Shown here: positions 24,060 to 32,047 of the stretch, piece by piece
Layout of the letters: each line of letters opens with the position of its first letter
Position numbering within the stretch: the stretch's first letter is position 1
NCBI GenBank assembly: GCA_019114465.1
Contig: DXFM01000053.1
Span: forward strand, 1-41,520
From: Candidatus Lachnoclostridium avicola
Lineage (GTDB): Bacteria; Bacillota; Clostridia; Lachnospirales; Lachnospiraceae
Length of the DNA stretch: 41,520 nt
Direction: 5' to 3'
The notes under the pieces: generated by a model
Database searches by the model: none
Told to the model about the DNA's origin: nothing
Seen by the model: the letters and a program-made list of their open reading frames with translations, nothing else
Program-made: the position numbers and the translations under genes

Positions 24060-25583
24060 ATGTCTTTGATCGATGTTTCCGGCCTTTCCTTCGGCTATGA
24101 GGGAAGCCCGGATATGGTGTTTGACGGCGTGAGTTTTCAGGTGGATACAGACTGGAAGCTGGGGCTGATCGGCAGGAACGGAAAGGGAAAGACCACCCTG
24201 CTGAAGCTTCTCATGGGAGAGTATGAGTACAGGGGGAAAATATCCGCTTCCGTGGAATTTGAATATTTTCCCTGCGCCGTGGAGGAGCGGGAGCTGGATA
24301 CGGTGGATCTGCTCTACACCCTGCAGCCGGACTGTGAGCTGTGGCGGGTGAAAAAAGAATTTTCCGGTCTGAGGCTGGGGGAGGAGGTTTTGGAGAGGCC
24401 ATTTTCCTCCCTCTCCAACGGGGAGCAGACGAAAGTGCTGCTGGCCCTGCTGTTTTCCCGGGAGAATGGTTTTCTCCTCATTGACGAACCCACCAACCAT
24501 CTGGATATGGAGGCCAGGGAGGCGGTGGGCCGCTACCTGAGCGGGAAAAAAGGATTTATTCTGGTCTCCCACGACCGGGCGTTTATGGATGCCTGCGTGG
24601 ACCATGTGCTGGTGTTAAACCGGACTACGGTGGAGGTGCAGCGGGGAAACTTCTCCACCTGGCAGGAGAATAAGCGGATGCGGGATGAAGGGGAGATCCG
24701 GCAGAATGAAAAGCTGAAAAAAGAAATCGGACGGCTGACGGCCGCCGCCGGGCAGGCGGGCCGGTGGGCAGATGGGGCGGAGGCCACCAAGCTGGGCCGG
24801 GGAGCGGCTGTCCACGCCACCCAGAGCATCTCCAGAGCCTATATTGGGGAAAAATCCAGAAAAATGCAGATGCGCAGGAAAAATCTGGAGAAGCGGCGGG
24901 AGAGAGAACTGGAGGAAAAGAAAGAACTTTTAAAGGACGTGGAGACGGTGGAGGATGTGAAGCTTTTTCCCCTGACTTACCGGAAGGAGATTCTGGCGGA
25001 GGCAAAGGACCTGTCCCTGTCCTATGACGGGCGGACAGTGGCCGGCGGACTCTCCTTTCTGGTCAGGAGAGGGAGCAGAACCGCGCTCTGCGGAAAAAAC
25101 GGCTGCGGAAAGAGCAGCGTGTTAAAGGCCATCCTTCAGGCGGCGGGGGCGGACTGTCCCGGGCCTTTTCCGCAGACGGAGGGAATCCTGGAGATTGGAA
25201 GCGGGCTGGTTGTTTCCTGGGTTCCCCAGAGCGCGGATTTCCTCGGGGGAACGGTAGGAGAATTTGCTGCTGAGAGGGGGATTGAGGAGAGCCTGTTAAA
25301 AACCCTTCTGCGGAAGCTGGATTTTTCCAGGGAGCAGTTTGAGCTGGATATGAGGGATTACAGCGCCGGGCAAAAGAAAAAGGTGCTGCTGGCGGGCAGC
25401 CTGTGCAGTCAGGCCCACCTGTATATCTGGGATGAACCGTTAAATTATATTGATGTATTTTCCAGAATGCAGCTGGAAGAACTGATTCTCCGGTATTCCC
25501 CCACCCTGCTGCTGGTGGAGCACGACCGCGCATTTTTGGAGAGAATTGGAGCAGATTTTGTGGAAATTGATTCCAAAATGTGA
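24060..25583 (+). CDS. ABC-F ribosome-protection ATPase (Lsa/CplR-like)
   Basis: The 507-residue protein has two ATPase domains and no membrane segments. Domain 1: GLIGRNGKGKTT (Walker A), LSNGEQTKV (signature), LLIDEPTNHLD (Walker B), LVSHDRAF. Domain 2: CGKNGCGKSS, YSAGQKKKV, IWDEPLNYID, LVEHDRAF. Between them is the charged interdomain linker (about 195-300) that reaches the ribosome. The N-terminus (LSFGYEG..., DTDWKLGLIGRNGKGKTTLL) and overall layout match the Lsa/CplR group, which displaces lincosamides, streptogramin A and pleuromutilins from the 50S subunit. That spectrum is family knowledge, not shown here. Domain 2 departs from TNHLD, as in this group. ATG 24060 follows AGGAAAGAGG. 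Confidence 0.9.
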   Translation: MSLIDVSGLSFGYEGSPDMVFDGVSFQVDTDWKLGLIGRNGKGKTTLLKLLMGEYEYRGKISASVEFEYFPCAVEERELDTVDLLYTLQPDCELWRVKKEFSGLRLGEEVLERPFSSLSNGEQTKVLLALLFSRENGFLLIDEPTNHLDMEAREAVGRYLSGKKGFILVSHDRAFMDACVDHVLVLNRTTVEVQRGNFSTWQENKRMRDEGEIRQNEKLKKEIGRLTAAAGQAGRWADGAEATKLGRGAAVHATQSISRAYIGEKSRKMQMRRKNLEKRRERELEEKKELLKDVETVEDVKLFPLTYRKEILAEAKDLSLSYDGRTVAGGLSFLVRRGSRTALCGKNGCGKSSVLKAILQAAGADCPGPFPQTEGILEIGSGLVVSWVPQSADFLGGTVGEFAAERGIEESLLKTLLRKLDFSREQFELDMRDYSAGQKKKVLLAGSLCSQAHLYIWDEPLNYIDVFSRMQLEELILRYSPTLLLVEHDRAFLERIGADFVEIDSKM

Positions 25584-25589
25584 TATACT
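25581..25589 (+). promoter_or_regulatory. Possible extended -10 promoter for bcp
   Basis: TGA-TATACT, starting in the ABC-F stop codon, has the TGn extension of an extended -10 element. No good -35 is seen at 17 bases. It would give a short leader before the ATG at 25624. Confidence 0.4.
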
Positions 25590-25623
25590 CGGTTAAAAGC
25601 AGAACCGAAAGGAGAATTTGCAT

Positions 25624-26097
25624 ATGCTGACAGAAGGAATGAAGGCGCCGGACTTTGAGCTGCCGGATCAGGACGGCAATGTGGTGCGCCTGGCGGATTT
25701 TGCGGGAAAGAAAGTAGTGGTTTATTTCTATCCGAAGGACAACACTCCCGGCTGTACCAGAGAGGCCTGCGCGTTTGGAGCGGCCCATCCCCGGTATGAG
25801 GAGCTGGGGATTCCCGTGGTGGGAATCAGCAGGGATACGGTGGCGTCCCACAGGAAATTCGCAGATAAATATGAGCTCCCGTTTCAGATTCTCTCCGACC
25901 CGGAGCTGACGGCGATCCAGGCCTACGATGTGTGGCAGGAGAAAAAGCTGTACGGCAAGGTGTCCATGGGAGTGGTGAGATCCACCTATCTGGTGGATGA
26001 GAACGGAGTTATCGAAAAGGTCTGGCCGAAGGTCAAGCCGGACACCAACGCCCAGGAAATTCTGGATTACCTTCAGGGGAAGGGACAGGAGAGCTGA
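25624..26097 (+). CDS. bcp: PrxQ/Bcp thiol peroxidase
   Basis: The 157-residue thioredoxin-fold protein has FELPDQDGN and VVVYFYPKDNTPGCTREAC. Cys44 is the peroxidatic and Cys49 the resolving cysteine, the CxxxxC spacing of the atypical two-cysteine PrxQ group. It reduces hydrogen peroxide and organic hydroperoxides using thioredoxin. The ATG at 25624 has AAAGGAG at a spacing of nine; a TTG two codons upstream is too close to that site. In an anaerobe it is a plausible oxygen-stress enzyme. It follows the ABC-F gene by 40 bases and could share its transcript. Confidence 0.95.
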   Translation: MLTEGMKAPDFELPDQDGNVVRLADFAGKKVVVYFYPKDNTPGCTREACAFGAAHPRYEELGIPVVGISRDTVASHRKFADKYELPFQILSDPELTAIQAYDVWQEKKLYGKVSMGVVRSTYLVDENGVIEKVWPKVKPDTNAQEILDYLQGKGQES

Positions 26098-26113
26098 CGG
26101 CGGATGGCGGAAG

Positions 26114-26148
26114 ACCGGTCCGAAGGCCCGGAAGGGGGACTGGTTTTC
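26114..26148 (+). terminator. Weak terminator after bcp
   Basis: ACCGGTCC pairs with GGACTGGT (one wobble) around a 15-base loop; TTTC follows. Confidence 0.4.
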
Positions 26149-26237
26149 TGGAACAGGTTTCTGCAGCAAAAAAATTTAAAATCCATGCAATAAAAAATCC
26201 TCTCGCTGCATTAACCTATTGAACGGATGAAAAGGAA

Positions 26238-26341
26238 TCCTGGAGGAGACCTTTGACGGAAAGAAATCAGGCTTGGAATTCCCTGATGCACTACACTCAT
26301 CACACCTTTCTGTCGGAGGAGCTCCTGTCAGGACTGTTTTT
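26238..26341 (+). ncRNA. Possible structured small RNA
   Basis: CCTTTGACGGAAAG (26250-26263) pairs along its full length, with wobbles, to CTTTCTGTCGGAGG (26306-26319). AGGAG/CTCCT extends the stem outward, and ATCAGG/CCTGAT (26266-26271 with 26282-26287) forms an inner hairpin. A T-run follows at 26337-26341 and a second, stronger terminator at 26391. I do not recognise a known RNA family, and no clear promoter was found. Confidence 0.35.
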
Positions 26342-26390
26342 CATAATTCCTTTTACAAACCTAATGGCAATTAGAATTGTAGCGGAGAAA

Positions 26391-26435
26391 GGCTTTTTCT
26401 GCGGGGGTGATGCCCGCGGAGAAGCCTTTTTCTGT
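26391..26435 (+). terminator. Intrinsic terminator upstream of rnf
   Basis: GGCTT-TT-TCTGCGGG pairs with CCCGCGGA-G-AAGCC around GGTGATG; TTTTTCTG follows. No annotated gene lies immediately upstream. Confidence 0.75.
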
Positions 26436-26755
26436 TTTCTTTTTAACAGCCTATGCCTGTCAAATCAGAATAATGCCCAATATTTTATTATTTTTTCTAA
26501 TATATAAAAAACAGAAAATCATATGAGTCAATAAGCTGCCCCAAAAAAGTGATAAAAAAATAACGATTGCAGTGGAAAAATTAACAAAAAAGTCATAAAA
26601 ATTAATTTATTCTTACTAAATACAGGGGATTATTGTTTTTTGAGGAAAACAATGCTGTGTTTTTTTTAACAAACTCTTCCGGCAAAAAACAGCAGTATTT
26701 GACAAATGTGGCTTAATTTTTCATTAAGATACTGTATACAATATAAAAAAAGCGT

Positions 26756-26784
26756 TTGAGAATGAAGGGGAAATATGTTATACT
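26756..26784 (+). promoter_or_regulatory. rnf operon promoter
   Basis: TTGAGA (26756-26761), 17 bases, TATACT (26779-26784). It gives a leader of about 108 bases before rnfC. Confidence 0.82.
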
Positions 26785-26802
26785 AGCCACGACGGAAAGA
26801 TC

Positions 26803-26845
26803 AGGCTTTACCTTAGCATATGGGTTCTGGGTTAAGGTAAAGCCT
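26803..26845 (+). other. Leader hairpin of the rnf operon
   Basis: AGGCTTTACCTTA and TAAGGTAAAGCCT form a perfect 13-base stem with a 17-base loop in the rnf 5' leader. No T-run follows, so this is probably an mRNA stability or protein-binding element rather than a terminator. Confidence 0.7.
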
Positions 26846-26898
26846 GCGATACGTTAAACGTCTAAAGATTAAAGTAGGAAAGAAAGAGGGTTAGTTAA

Positions 26899-28221
26899 AT
26901 GGGATTGGCTACATTTAAAGGCGGCGTTCATCCTTACGAGGGAAAAGAACTGTCAGAGAGCAAGCCGATACAGGTGCTGATGCCCAAGGGAGAGCTGGTA
27001 TTCCCGCTGTCCCAGCACATCGGCGCGCCTGCGAATCCTTTGGTGAAAAAGGGAGACCAGGTGCTTGCAGGCCAGATCATCGCGGAAGCGGGCGGCTTTA
27101 TTTCCGCCAATGTGGTGTGCTCCGTGTCCGGTACGGTAAAAGCCGTGGAGCCCAGAAGAGTGGCAAACGGAGCCATGGTGAATTCCATCGTCGTGGAAAA
27201 TGACGGTGAGTACAAGACCGTGGAGGGCGTAGGTGAGGATCGGGATTATACCAAGCTCTCCAAAGAAGAAATCCGTAAAATCGTCAAGGACGCGGGCATC
27301 GTGGGACTGGGTGGAGCAGGCTTCCCCACTCATGTGAAGCTGACGCCCAAGGACGACGCGAAGATTGACTATGTGATCGTAAACGGCGCGGAGTGCGAGC
27401 CGTATCTGACCAGCGACTACCGGCTGATGATGGAAGAGCCGGAAAAAGTAGTTGGCGGTCTGAAAGTGATTCTTCAGCTTTTTGAGAACGCAAAGGGCGT
27501 CATCGGCGTGGAGAACAACAAGCCGGAGGCCATCAAGAAGCTCCAGGAGCTGGTTAAGGATGAGCCGAAGATCACGGTCTGCGAGCTGCTGACCAAGTAT
27601 CCTCAGGGCGGCGAGCGTTCTCTGATCTATGCGGTGACCGGAAGAAAGGTGAATTCTTCCATGCTTCCCGCGGATGTAGGCTGTATCGTGGACAACGTGG
27701 ATACTGTTCTTTCTATATATAATGCAGTATGCAAGAGCACTCCGCTGATGAGACGGATTGTCACTGTGACGGGAGACGCCATCGCCAATCCCCAGAACTT
27801 CAATGTGAAGCTGGGAACCAACTACGAGGAGCTGATTGAGGCGGCAGGCGGCTTTAAACAGGATCCGGAGAAAGTGATCAACGGCGGCCCCATGATGGGA
27901 CAGGCCATGTTTGACCTTCACGTTCCGGTAATGAAGAATTCTTCCGCCCTGACCTGTATGACAAAGGATGAGGTGGCAGCCAATGAGCCGACTCCCTGTA
28001 TCCGGTGCGGCCGGTGCGTGGACGTATGTCCCAGCCATATTGTGCCGGTGCTGATGATGAAGGCGGCCATGATGAACGACGCGGAATCCTTTGAGCGGTT
28101 AAACGGCATGGAGTGTGTGGAGTGCGGAAGCTGCGCGTATATCTGCCCGGCAAAGCGCCCGCTGACTCAGGCCTTTAAAGAGATGAGAAAAGTAGTTGCG
28201 GCTAACCGCAGGAAGAAATAG
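26899..28221 (+). CDS. rnfC: Rnf complex subunit C
   Basis: RnfC is the peripheral NADH-binding subunit of the ferredoxin:NAD+ oxidoreductase that pumps Na+ or H+. The 440-residue protein has the N-terminal barrel-like region (GGVHPYEGKE), the nucleotide/flavin segment GLGGAGFPTHVK and VNGAECEPYLTSDYRLM, and two C-terminal [4Fe-4S] motifs: CIRCGRCVDVCP (from residue 367) and CVECGSCAYICP (from 406). It is first in rnfCDGEAB, the usual clostridial order. The ATG is preceded by GAAAGAGGG. Confidence 0.97.
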   Translation: MGLATFKGGVHPYEGKELSESKPIQVLMPKGELVFPLSQHIGAPANPLVKKGDQVLAGQIIAEAGGFISANVVCSVSGTVKAVEPRRVANGAMVNSIVVENDGEYKTVEGVGEDRDYTKLSKEEIRKIVKDAGIVGLGGAGFPTHVKLTPKDDAKIDYVIVNGAECEPYLTSDYRLMMEEPEKVVGGLKVILQLFENAKGVIGVENNKPEAIKKLQELVKDEPKITVCELLTKYPQGGERSLIYAVTGRKVNSSMLPADVGCIVDNVDTVLSIYNAVCKSTPLMRRIVTVTGDAIANPQNFNVKLGTNYEELIEAAGGFKQDPEKVINGGPMMGQAMFDLHVPVMKNSSALTCMTKDEVAANEPTPCIRCGRCVDVCPSHIVPVLMMKAAMMNDAESFERLNGMECVECGSCAYICPAKRPLTQAFKEMRKVVAANRRKK

Positions 28222-28234
28222 GAGGGGGAAGACA

Positions 28235-29176
28235 ATGAATAATATGCTGCACGTATCGTCATCCCCTCATGTGAGAGACAGGGTGACGACAAAGAACCTC
28301 ATGTATGACGTGGTGATCGCGTTGATTCCTGCGACGGTGTGGGGTGCGTATCAGTTTGGAATTTATGCGCTGGCGGTGGTTATCGCCACAGTGCTGGCCT
28401 GCCTGGTCAGCGAGTATGTGTGGGAGAAGGGAATGGGCAAGCCCATCACCATTACCGACGGAAGCGCAGTGGTAACCGGAATGATCCTGGCGCTGAATAT
28501 GCCGCCGGAGATTCCCATCTGGATCCCCATGCTGGGCGGCGTGTTTGCCATCATCGTGGTAAAGCAGCTGTTCGGAGGTCTTGGACAGAACTTCATGAAC
28601 CCGGCTCTGGCCGCCAGATGTTTTCTGCTCATCTCCTTTGCCAGCTACATGAATGATTTTACTTCCGCAGCCATTGGATTTGACAGCATTTCCGGAGCGA
28701 CTCCCCTGGCCGCCATGCGGGCAGGAAGCGATGTGGATCTGGCAGCCATGATTCTGGGAAGAATCCCGGGAACCATCGGCGAGGTTTCTTCTGTGGCTCT
28801 GCTCATCGGCGCGGTCTACATGATCGTGAGAAAGGTGATCAGCCCCAGAATTCCGCTGATCTACATAGGAACGGTAGCGGTATTTGTATTTATCTTCGGC
28901 GGATTTGACATTATGTATACGGTAAATCAGATCTTCGCCGGCGGTCTGATCTTCGGAGCCTTCTTCATGGCTACGGACTATGTGACCAGCCCCATCACCA
29001 AGAAAGGCCAGGTGGTGTTCGGTATTCTGTTAGGCCTTCTCACCGGAATCTTCCGTCTGTGGGGCGGATCTCCGGAGGGCGTTTCCTACGCGATTATTCT
29101 GAGCAACCTTTGCATGCCGATGATTGAGAAGCTGACGCTTCCGAAGGCATTTGGAAAGGAGGGCAAAAAAGCATGA
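28235..29176 (+). CDS. rnfD: Rnf complex subunit D
   Basis: The 313-residue integral membrane subunit has about ten helices and the FMN-attachment motif SGATPL, in which Thr156 should carry covalent FMN. I use ATG 28235, which follows GGAGGGGG, rather than the upstream ATG at 28196 inside rnfC, because MNNMLHVSSSPHVRD matches the family start. It overlaps rnfG by four bases (ATGA). RnfD works with RnfG, E and A as the membrane electron path. Confidence 0.96.
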   Translation: MNNMLHVSSSPHVRDRVTTKNLMYDVVIALIPATVWGAYQFGIYALAVVIATVLACLVSEYVWEKGMGKPITITDGSAVVTGMILALNMPPEIPIWIPMLGGVFAIIVVKQLFGGLGQNFMNPALAARCFLLISFASYMNDFTSAAIGFDSISGATPLAAMRAGSDVDLAAMILGRIPGTIGEVSSVALLIGAVYMIVRKVISPRIPLIYIGTVAVFVFIFGGFDIMYTVNQIFAGGLIFGAFFMATDYVTSPITKKGQVVFGILLGLLTGIFRLWGGSPEGVSYAIILSNLCMPMIEKLTLPKAFGKEGKKA

Positions 29177-29790
29177 ATATGAAGGGAATTGTCAAGGACG
29201 CAATGATGCTGTTCCTGATTACGCTGATTGCGGGAGCTCTGCTGGGCGCCGTTCATGAGGTGACTTTGGAGCCCATCGCAAAAGCGCAGCAGGAGGCGGC
29301 CAACGCCACTTACCGGGAGGTATTTCCGGAGGCGACCAATTTCGTAACGACAGACGCGCTGACGGCCGCTGTGGCTGACAGCGCCGATGAGATCGCAGCC
29401 CAGGGCTTCGGTTCCGTGTCCGTGGATTCTGCCATGGAGGCGCAGGATGAGTCCGGCAACGTGATCGGATACATGATCACCGCCACTTCCGCGGAAGGTT
29501 ACGGCGGCGACGTACAGATCTCTGTGGGTATTGACGCGGACGGCAAGCTGACCGGTTTAGGTTTCCTGACCTTAAGCGAGACACCCGGTCTGGGAATGAG
29601 AGCTCAGGAGCCGGAATTCAAAGATCAGTTCCCGGGCAAGTCCACCGCAGAGACCTTTGAGGTGACTAAGACCGGAGCAACCGCGGACAACCAGGTGCAG
29701 GCCATCAGCGGCGCCACCATTACGTCCAGCGCGGTGACCGGCGCCCTCAACGCAGCAGCTTATTTTGTAAACAACTGCATTGCCCAGTAG
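29173..29790 (+). CDS. rnfG: Rnf complex subunit G
   Basis: The 205-residue protein has one N-terminal membrane helix (MMLFLITLIAGALLGAVHEV) and an extracytoplasmic FMN domain with SGATITSSAV, where Thr182 is the expected covalent FMN site. TPGLGMRAQEPEF is the conserved region before it. RnfG passes electrons along the flavin chain of the complex. Its start overlaps the rnfD stop. Confidence 0.96.
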   Translation: MNMKGIVKDAMMLFLITLIAGALLGAVHEVTLEPIAKAQQEAANATYREVFPEATNFVTTDALTAAVADSADEIAAQGFGSVSVDSAMEAQDESGNVIGYMITATSAEGYGGDVQISVGIDADGKLTGLGFLTLSETPGLGMRAQEPEFKDQFPGKSTAETFEVTKTGATADNQVQAISGATITSSAVTGALNAAAYFVNNCIAQ

Positions 29791-29805
29791 GAGGTGGATT
29801 GATCG

Positions 29806-30477
29806 ATGAATAAGTATGTAGAACGTATTTATAATGGTGTCTGGAAAGAGAACCCCAGCTTTGTGCAGATGCTCGGTCTCTGTCCCACCCTGGCGGTAAC
29901 GACTTCCGCCACCAACGGAATCGGTATGGGACTTTCCACCACCGCAGTGCTGGTGGCGGCAAACTTCCTGGTTTCCGCCCTCAGAAATATAATTCCGGAA
30001 AAACTTCGTCTTCCGGGTGAGATCGTCGTTGTGGCGTCTCTGGTAACCATTGTGGACATGCTGATGGAAGGATTTACTCCGGATCTGTACAGCGCCCTGG
30101 GTATTTACATTCCCCTGATCGTGGTAAACTGTATCATCCTGGGCCGTGCGGAGGCTTATGCCATGAAGAATCCGCCCCTGCTTTCCGCCTTTGACGGTAT
30201 CGGCATGGGACTGGGCTTCACCGTTGCCCTGATCTGCATTGGAGGAATCCGTGAGATCCTGGGCGCAGGAACCATCTTCGGAATCACTGTGACTCCGGCT
30301 TCCTACACGCCTATTTCCATTTTCATCCTGGCACCCGGCGCATTCTTCGTGCTGTCCATTCTGACAGCTCTGCAGAACAAGCTGAAGGCGCCCAGCGCTA
30401 CCAACGGTTCCGTGAAGAAGAAAAAGAAATCCGGCTGCAGCGGCGACTGCATGAGCTGCCCCAGCCACAACGCTTAA
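29806..30477 (+). CDS. rnfE: Rnf complex subunit E, with cysteine-rich tail
   Basis: The 223-residue membrane subunit has about six helices and the RnfA/E signatures LGLCPTLAVTTSATNGIGMG and LGIYIPLIVVNCIILGRAEA. With RnfA it forms the central membrane core that holds a shared iron-sulfur centre. After the last helix there is a lysine run and the tail GCSGDCMSCPSHNA, with Cys211, Cys215 and Cys218 in CxxxCxxC spacing. This tail is not needed for the RnfE fold and could bind metal or a cluster. ATG 29806 follows GGAGGTGG. Confidence 0.95.
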   Translation: MNKYVERIYNGVWKENPSFVQMLGLCPTLAVTTSATNGIGMGLSTTAVLVAANFLVSALRNIIPEKLRLPGEIVVVASLVTIVDMLMEGFTPDLYSALGIYIPLIVVNCIILGRAEAYAMKNPPLLSAFDGIGMGLGFTVALICIGGIREILGAGTIFGITVTPASYTPISIFILAPGAFFVLSILTALQNKLKAPSATNGSVKKKKKSGCSGDCMSCPSHNA

Positions 30478-30499
30478 AGGATATGAGGAGGGGAAATAG

Positions 30500-31075
30500 A
30501 TGGTAGATTTACTTATTATTGCGATAAGCTCCGCGCTTGTCAGCAACGTCGTACTGAGCCAGTTCCTTGGAATCTGTTCCTTTGTCGGCGTTTCGAAAAA
30601 GGTGAGCACCTCCGCAGGTATGGGAGGAGCCGTTATCTTTGTTATCACCATTGCTTCCATCGTGGCCAGTCTGATTTACGAGTTTGTGCTGGCACCGCTG
30701 GGACTGGATTGGCTGAACACGATCGTATTCATTCTGGTAATTGCCGCTCTGGTACAGATCGTGGAAATGTTCCTGAAAAAATGTATGGTATCCCTGTACA
30801 ATGCTCTGGGCGTATACCTGCCCCTGATCACCACCAACTGCGCCGTGCTGGGTGTTGCGCTGAACAACGTGCAGTATGAGTACAACTTTGCACAGAGCGT
30901 GGTAAATGGTATCGGTACATCCGTAGGCTATACGATTTCCATCATTCTGCTTGCTGGAATCCGTGAGCATATGGAAGGAAATGACATTCCCCATAACTTC
31001 CAGGGGTCTCCCATCGTACTGGTAACCGCAGGATTAATGGCAATCGCATTTTTCGGATTTTCCGGATTACTGTAA
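30500..31075 (+). CDS. rnfA: Rnf complex subunit A
   Basis: The 191-residue membrane protein has about six helices and the RnfA signatures VLSQFLGICSFVGVS and LGVYLPLITTNCAVLGVAL, with conserved cysteines that join those of RnfE at the shared iron-sulfur centre. ATG 30500 has GAGGAGGGG upstream, and the gene sits between rnfE and rnfB with short gaps. Confidence 0.97.
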   Translation: MVDLLIIAISSALVSNVVLSQFLGICSFVGVSKKVSTSAGMGGAVIFVITIASIVASLIYEFVLAPLGLDWLNTIVFILVIAALVQIVEMFLKKCMVSLYNALGVYLPLITTNCAVLGVALNNVQYEYNFAQSVVNGIGTSVGYTISIILLAGIREHMEGNDIPHNFQGSPIVLVTAGLMAIAFFGFSGLL

Positions 31076-31090
31076 GGGGAGGAGACGAAA

Positions 31091-31891
31091 ATGAATATTA
31101 CGGCAATTATTATCGCCGCCGTTGTGGTAGCCGCAGTGGGAATCATTGTAGGTTTCGGACTGGGCATCTTCGGTGAGGCGTTTAAAGTAGAAGTGGACGA
31201 GAGAGAAGCGGCAGTCCGCGAGGAACTGCCCGGCAACAACTGCGGCGGCTGCGGCTACGCAGGTTGTGACGCTCTGGCAAAAGCCATCGCGGCGGGAGAG
31301 GCTCCCGTCAATGCCTGTCCCGTAGGCGGCGCTCCCGTGGGAGAGAAGATCGCGGCCATCATGGGCGTGGACGCCGGCGCGGTGGAGAAAAAGGTTGCTT
31401 TTGTAAAGTGCAAAGGCACCTGTGACAAGACGAAAAATCAGTATATTTATTCCGGCATTGACGACTGCCGCAAGGCAGTTGTGGCACCCGGCGGCGGCCC
31501 GAAGGCCTGCTCCTACGGATGTATGGGCTACGGCTCCTGCGTAAAGGCCTGCCAGTTCGGCGCCATCGAGGTCATCGACGGCGTGGCTGTGGTGGACAAG
31601 GAGAAATGTGTGGCCTGCGGCGCCTGCGTGAAGGCATGCCCGAAGGGACTGATCGAACTGGTTCCCTACGAGGCGAAGCATCTGGTACAGTGTTCTTCCC
31701 ACGACAAGGGCAAGGACGTAAAGGCCAAATGCGATGTTGGCTGCATCGGCTGTACCCTGTGTACCAAGCAGTGCGAGTTTGACGCCATCCACATGGACAA
31801 CAATGTGGCTGTTATTGATTATGAAAAGTGCACCAACTGCGGAAAATGTGCAGAGAAGTGTCCTGTCAAGGTCATCCAGTCAGCCGGCTGA
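31091..31891 (+). CDS. rnfB: Rnf complex subunit B
   Basis: RnfB is the polyferredoxin that accepts electrons from reduced ferredoxin. The 266-residue protein has an N-terminal membrane helix, then the CGGCGYAGC cluster domain near residue 50, and several ferredoxin-type motifs: CSYGCMGYGSCVKAC, CVACGACVKACP, CIGCTLCTKQC and CTNCGKCAEKCP. The ATG follows GGGGAGGAG. It is the last rnf gene; a strong terminator follows 19 bases after the stop. Confidence 0.97.
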   Translation: MNITAIIIAAVVVAAVGIIVGFGLGIFGEAFKVEVDEREAAVREELPGNNCGGCGYAGCDALAKAIAAGEAPVNACPVGGAPVGEKIAAIMGVDAGAVEKKVAFVKCKGTCDKTKNQYIYSGIDDCRKAVVAPGGGPKACSYGCMGYGSCVKACQFGAIEVIDGVAVVDKEKCVACGACVKACPKGLIELVPYEAKHLVQCSSHDKGKDVKAKCDVGCIGCTLCTKQCEFDAIHMDNNVAVIDYEKCTNCGKCAEKCPVKVIQSAG

Positions 31892-31910
31892 GAGTAATAA
31901 GGTTTATGGA

Positions 31911-31938
31911 GGGAACCCTGAGAGGGGTTCCCTTTTTT
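31911..31938 (+). terminator. rnf operon terminator
   Basis: GGGAACCC, loop TGAGAG, GGGTTCCC, then TTTTTT: a strong intrinsic terminator. Confidence 0.93.
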
Positions 31939-31967
31939 ATGTCATAGGTCTGGCGTACAGAAAGGGA

Positions 31968-31996
31968 TTGACAATTTCCTACCTCTCTGATAGGAT
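31968..31996 (+). promoter_or_regulatory. Promoter of the SsuABC-type operon
   Basis: Perfect TTGACA (31968-31973), 17 bases, TAGGAT (31991-31996). The likely start site falls inside the palindrome at 32003. Confidence 0.72.
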
Positions 31997-32002
31997 AATA
32001 AA

Positions 32003-32016
32003 AGTTAAGCTTAACT
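32003..32016. promoter_or_regulatory. Palindromic operator candidate
   Basis: AGTTAAGCTTAACT is a perfect 14-base palindrome lying at about +1 to +14 of the operon transcript, where a bound repressor would block initiation. The regulator is unknown. Confidence 0.6.
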
Positions 32017-32047
32017 AACCAAAATGCGGCAGAGAGGATCATGCTTA

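Larger units (their letters stand above)
26098..26898. other. AT-rich 800-base gap upstream of rnf
   Basis: No convincing protein gene is present. The 84-codon TTG frame at 26253-26507 has a GGAGGAG ahead of it but runs through a terminator and has no recognisable domain. The gap holds a weak bcp terminator, a long hairpin that may be a small RNA, a strong terminator at 26391, several inverted repeats (ATTGTTTT/AAAACAAT at 26632-26653; TGCTGT.../...ACAGCA at about 26653-26693), the rnf promoter and its leader hairpin. Confidence 0.7.

Noticed and set aside
26253..26507. 84-codon TTG-start frame upstream of rnf
   Set aside because: It has a GGAGGAG ahead but runs through a strong terminator and shows no recognisable domain or coding bias.
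26632..26693. Rex or Fur operator upstream of rnf
   Set aside because: The inverted repeats do not match the known Rex (TTGTGAnnnnnnTCACAA) or Fur patterns closely enough.
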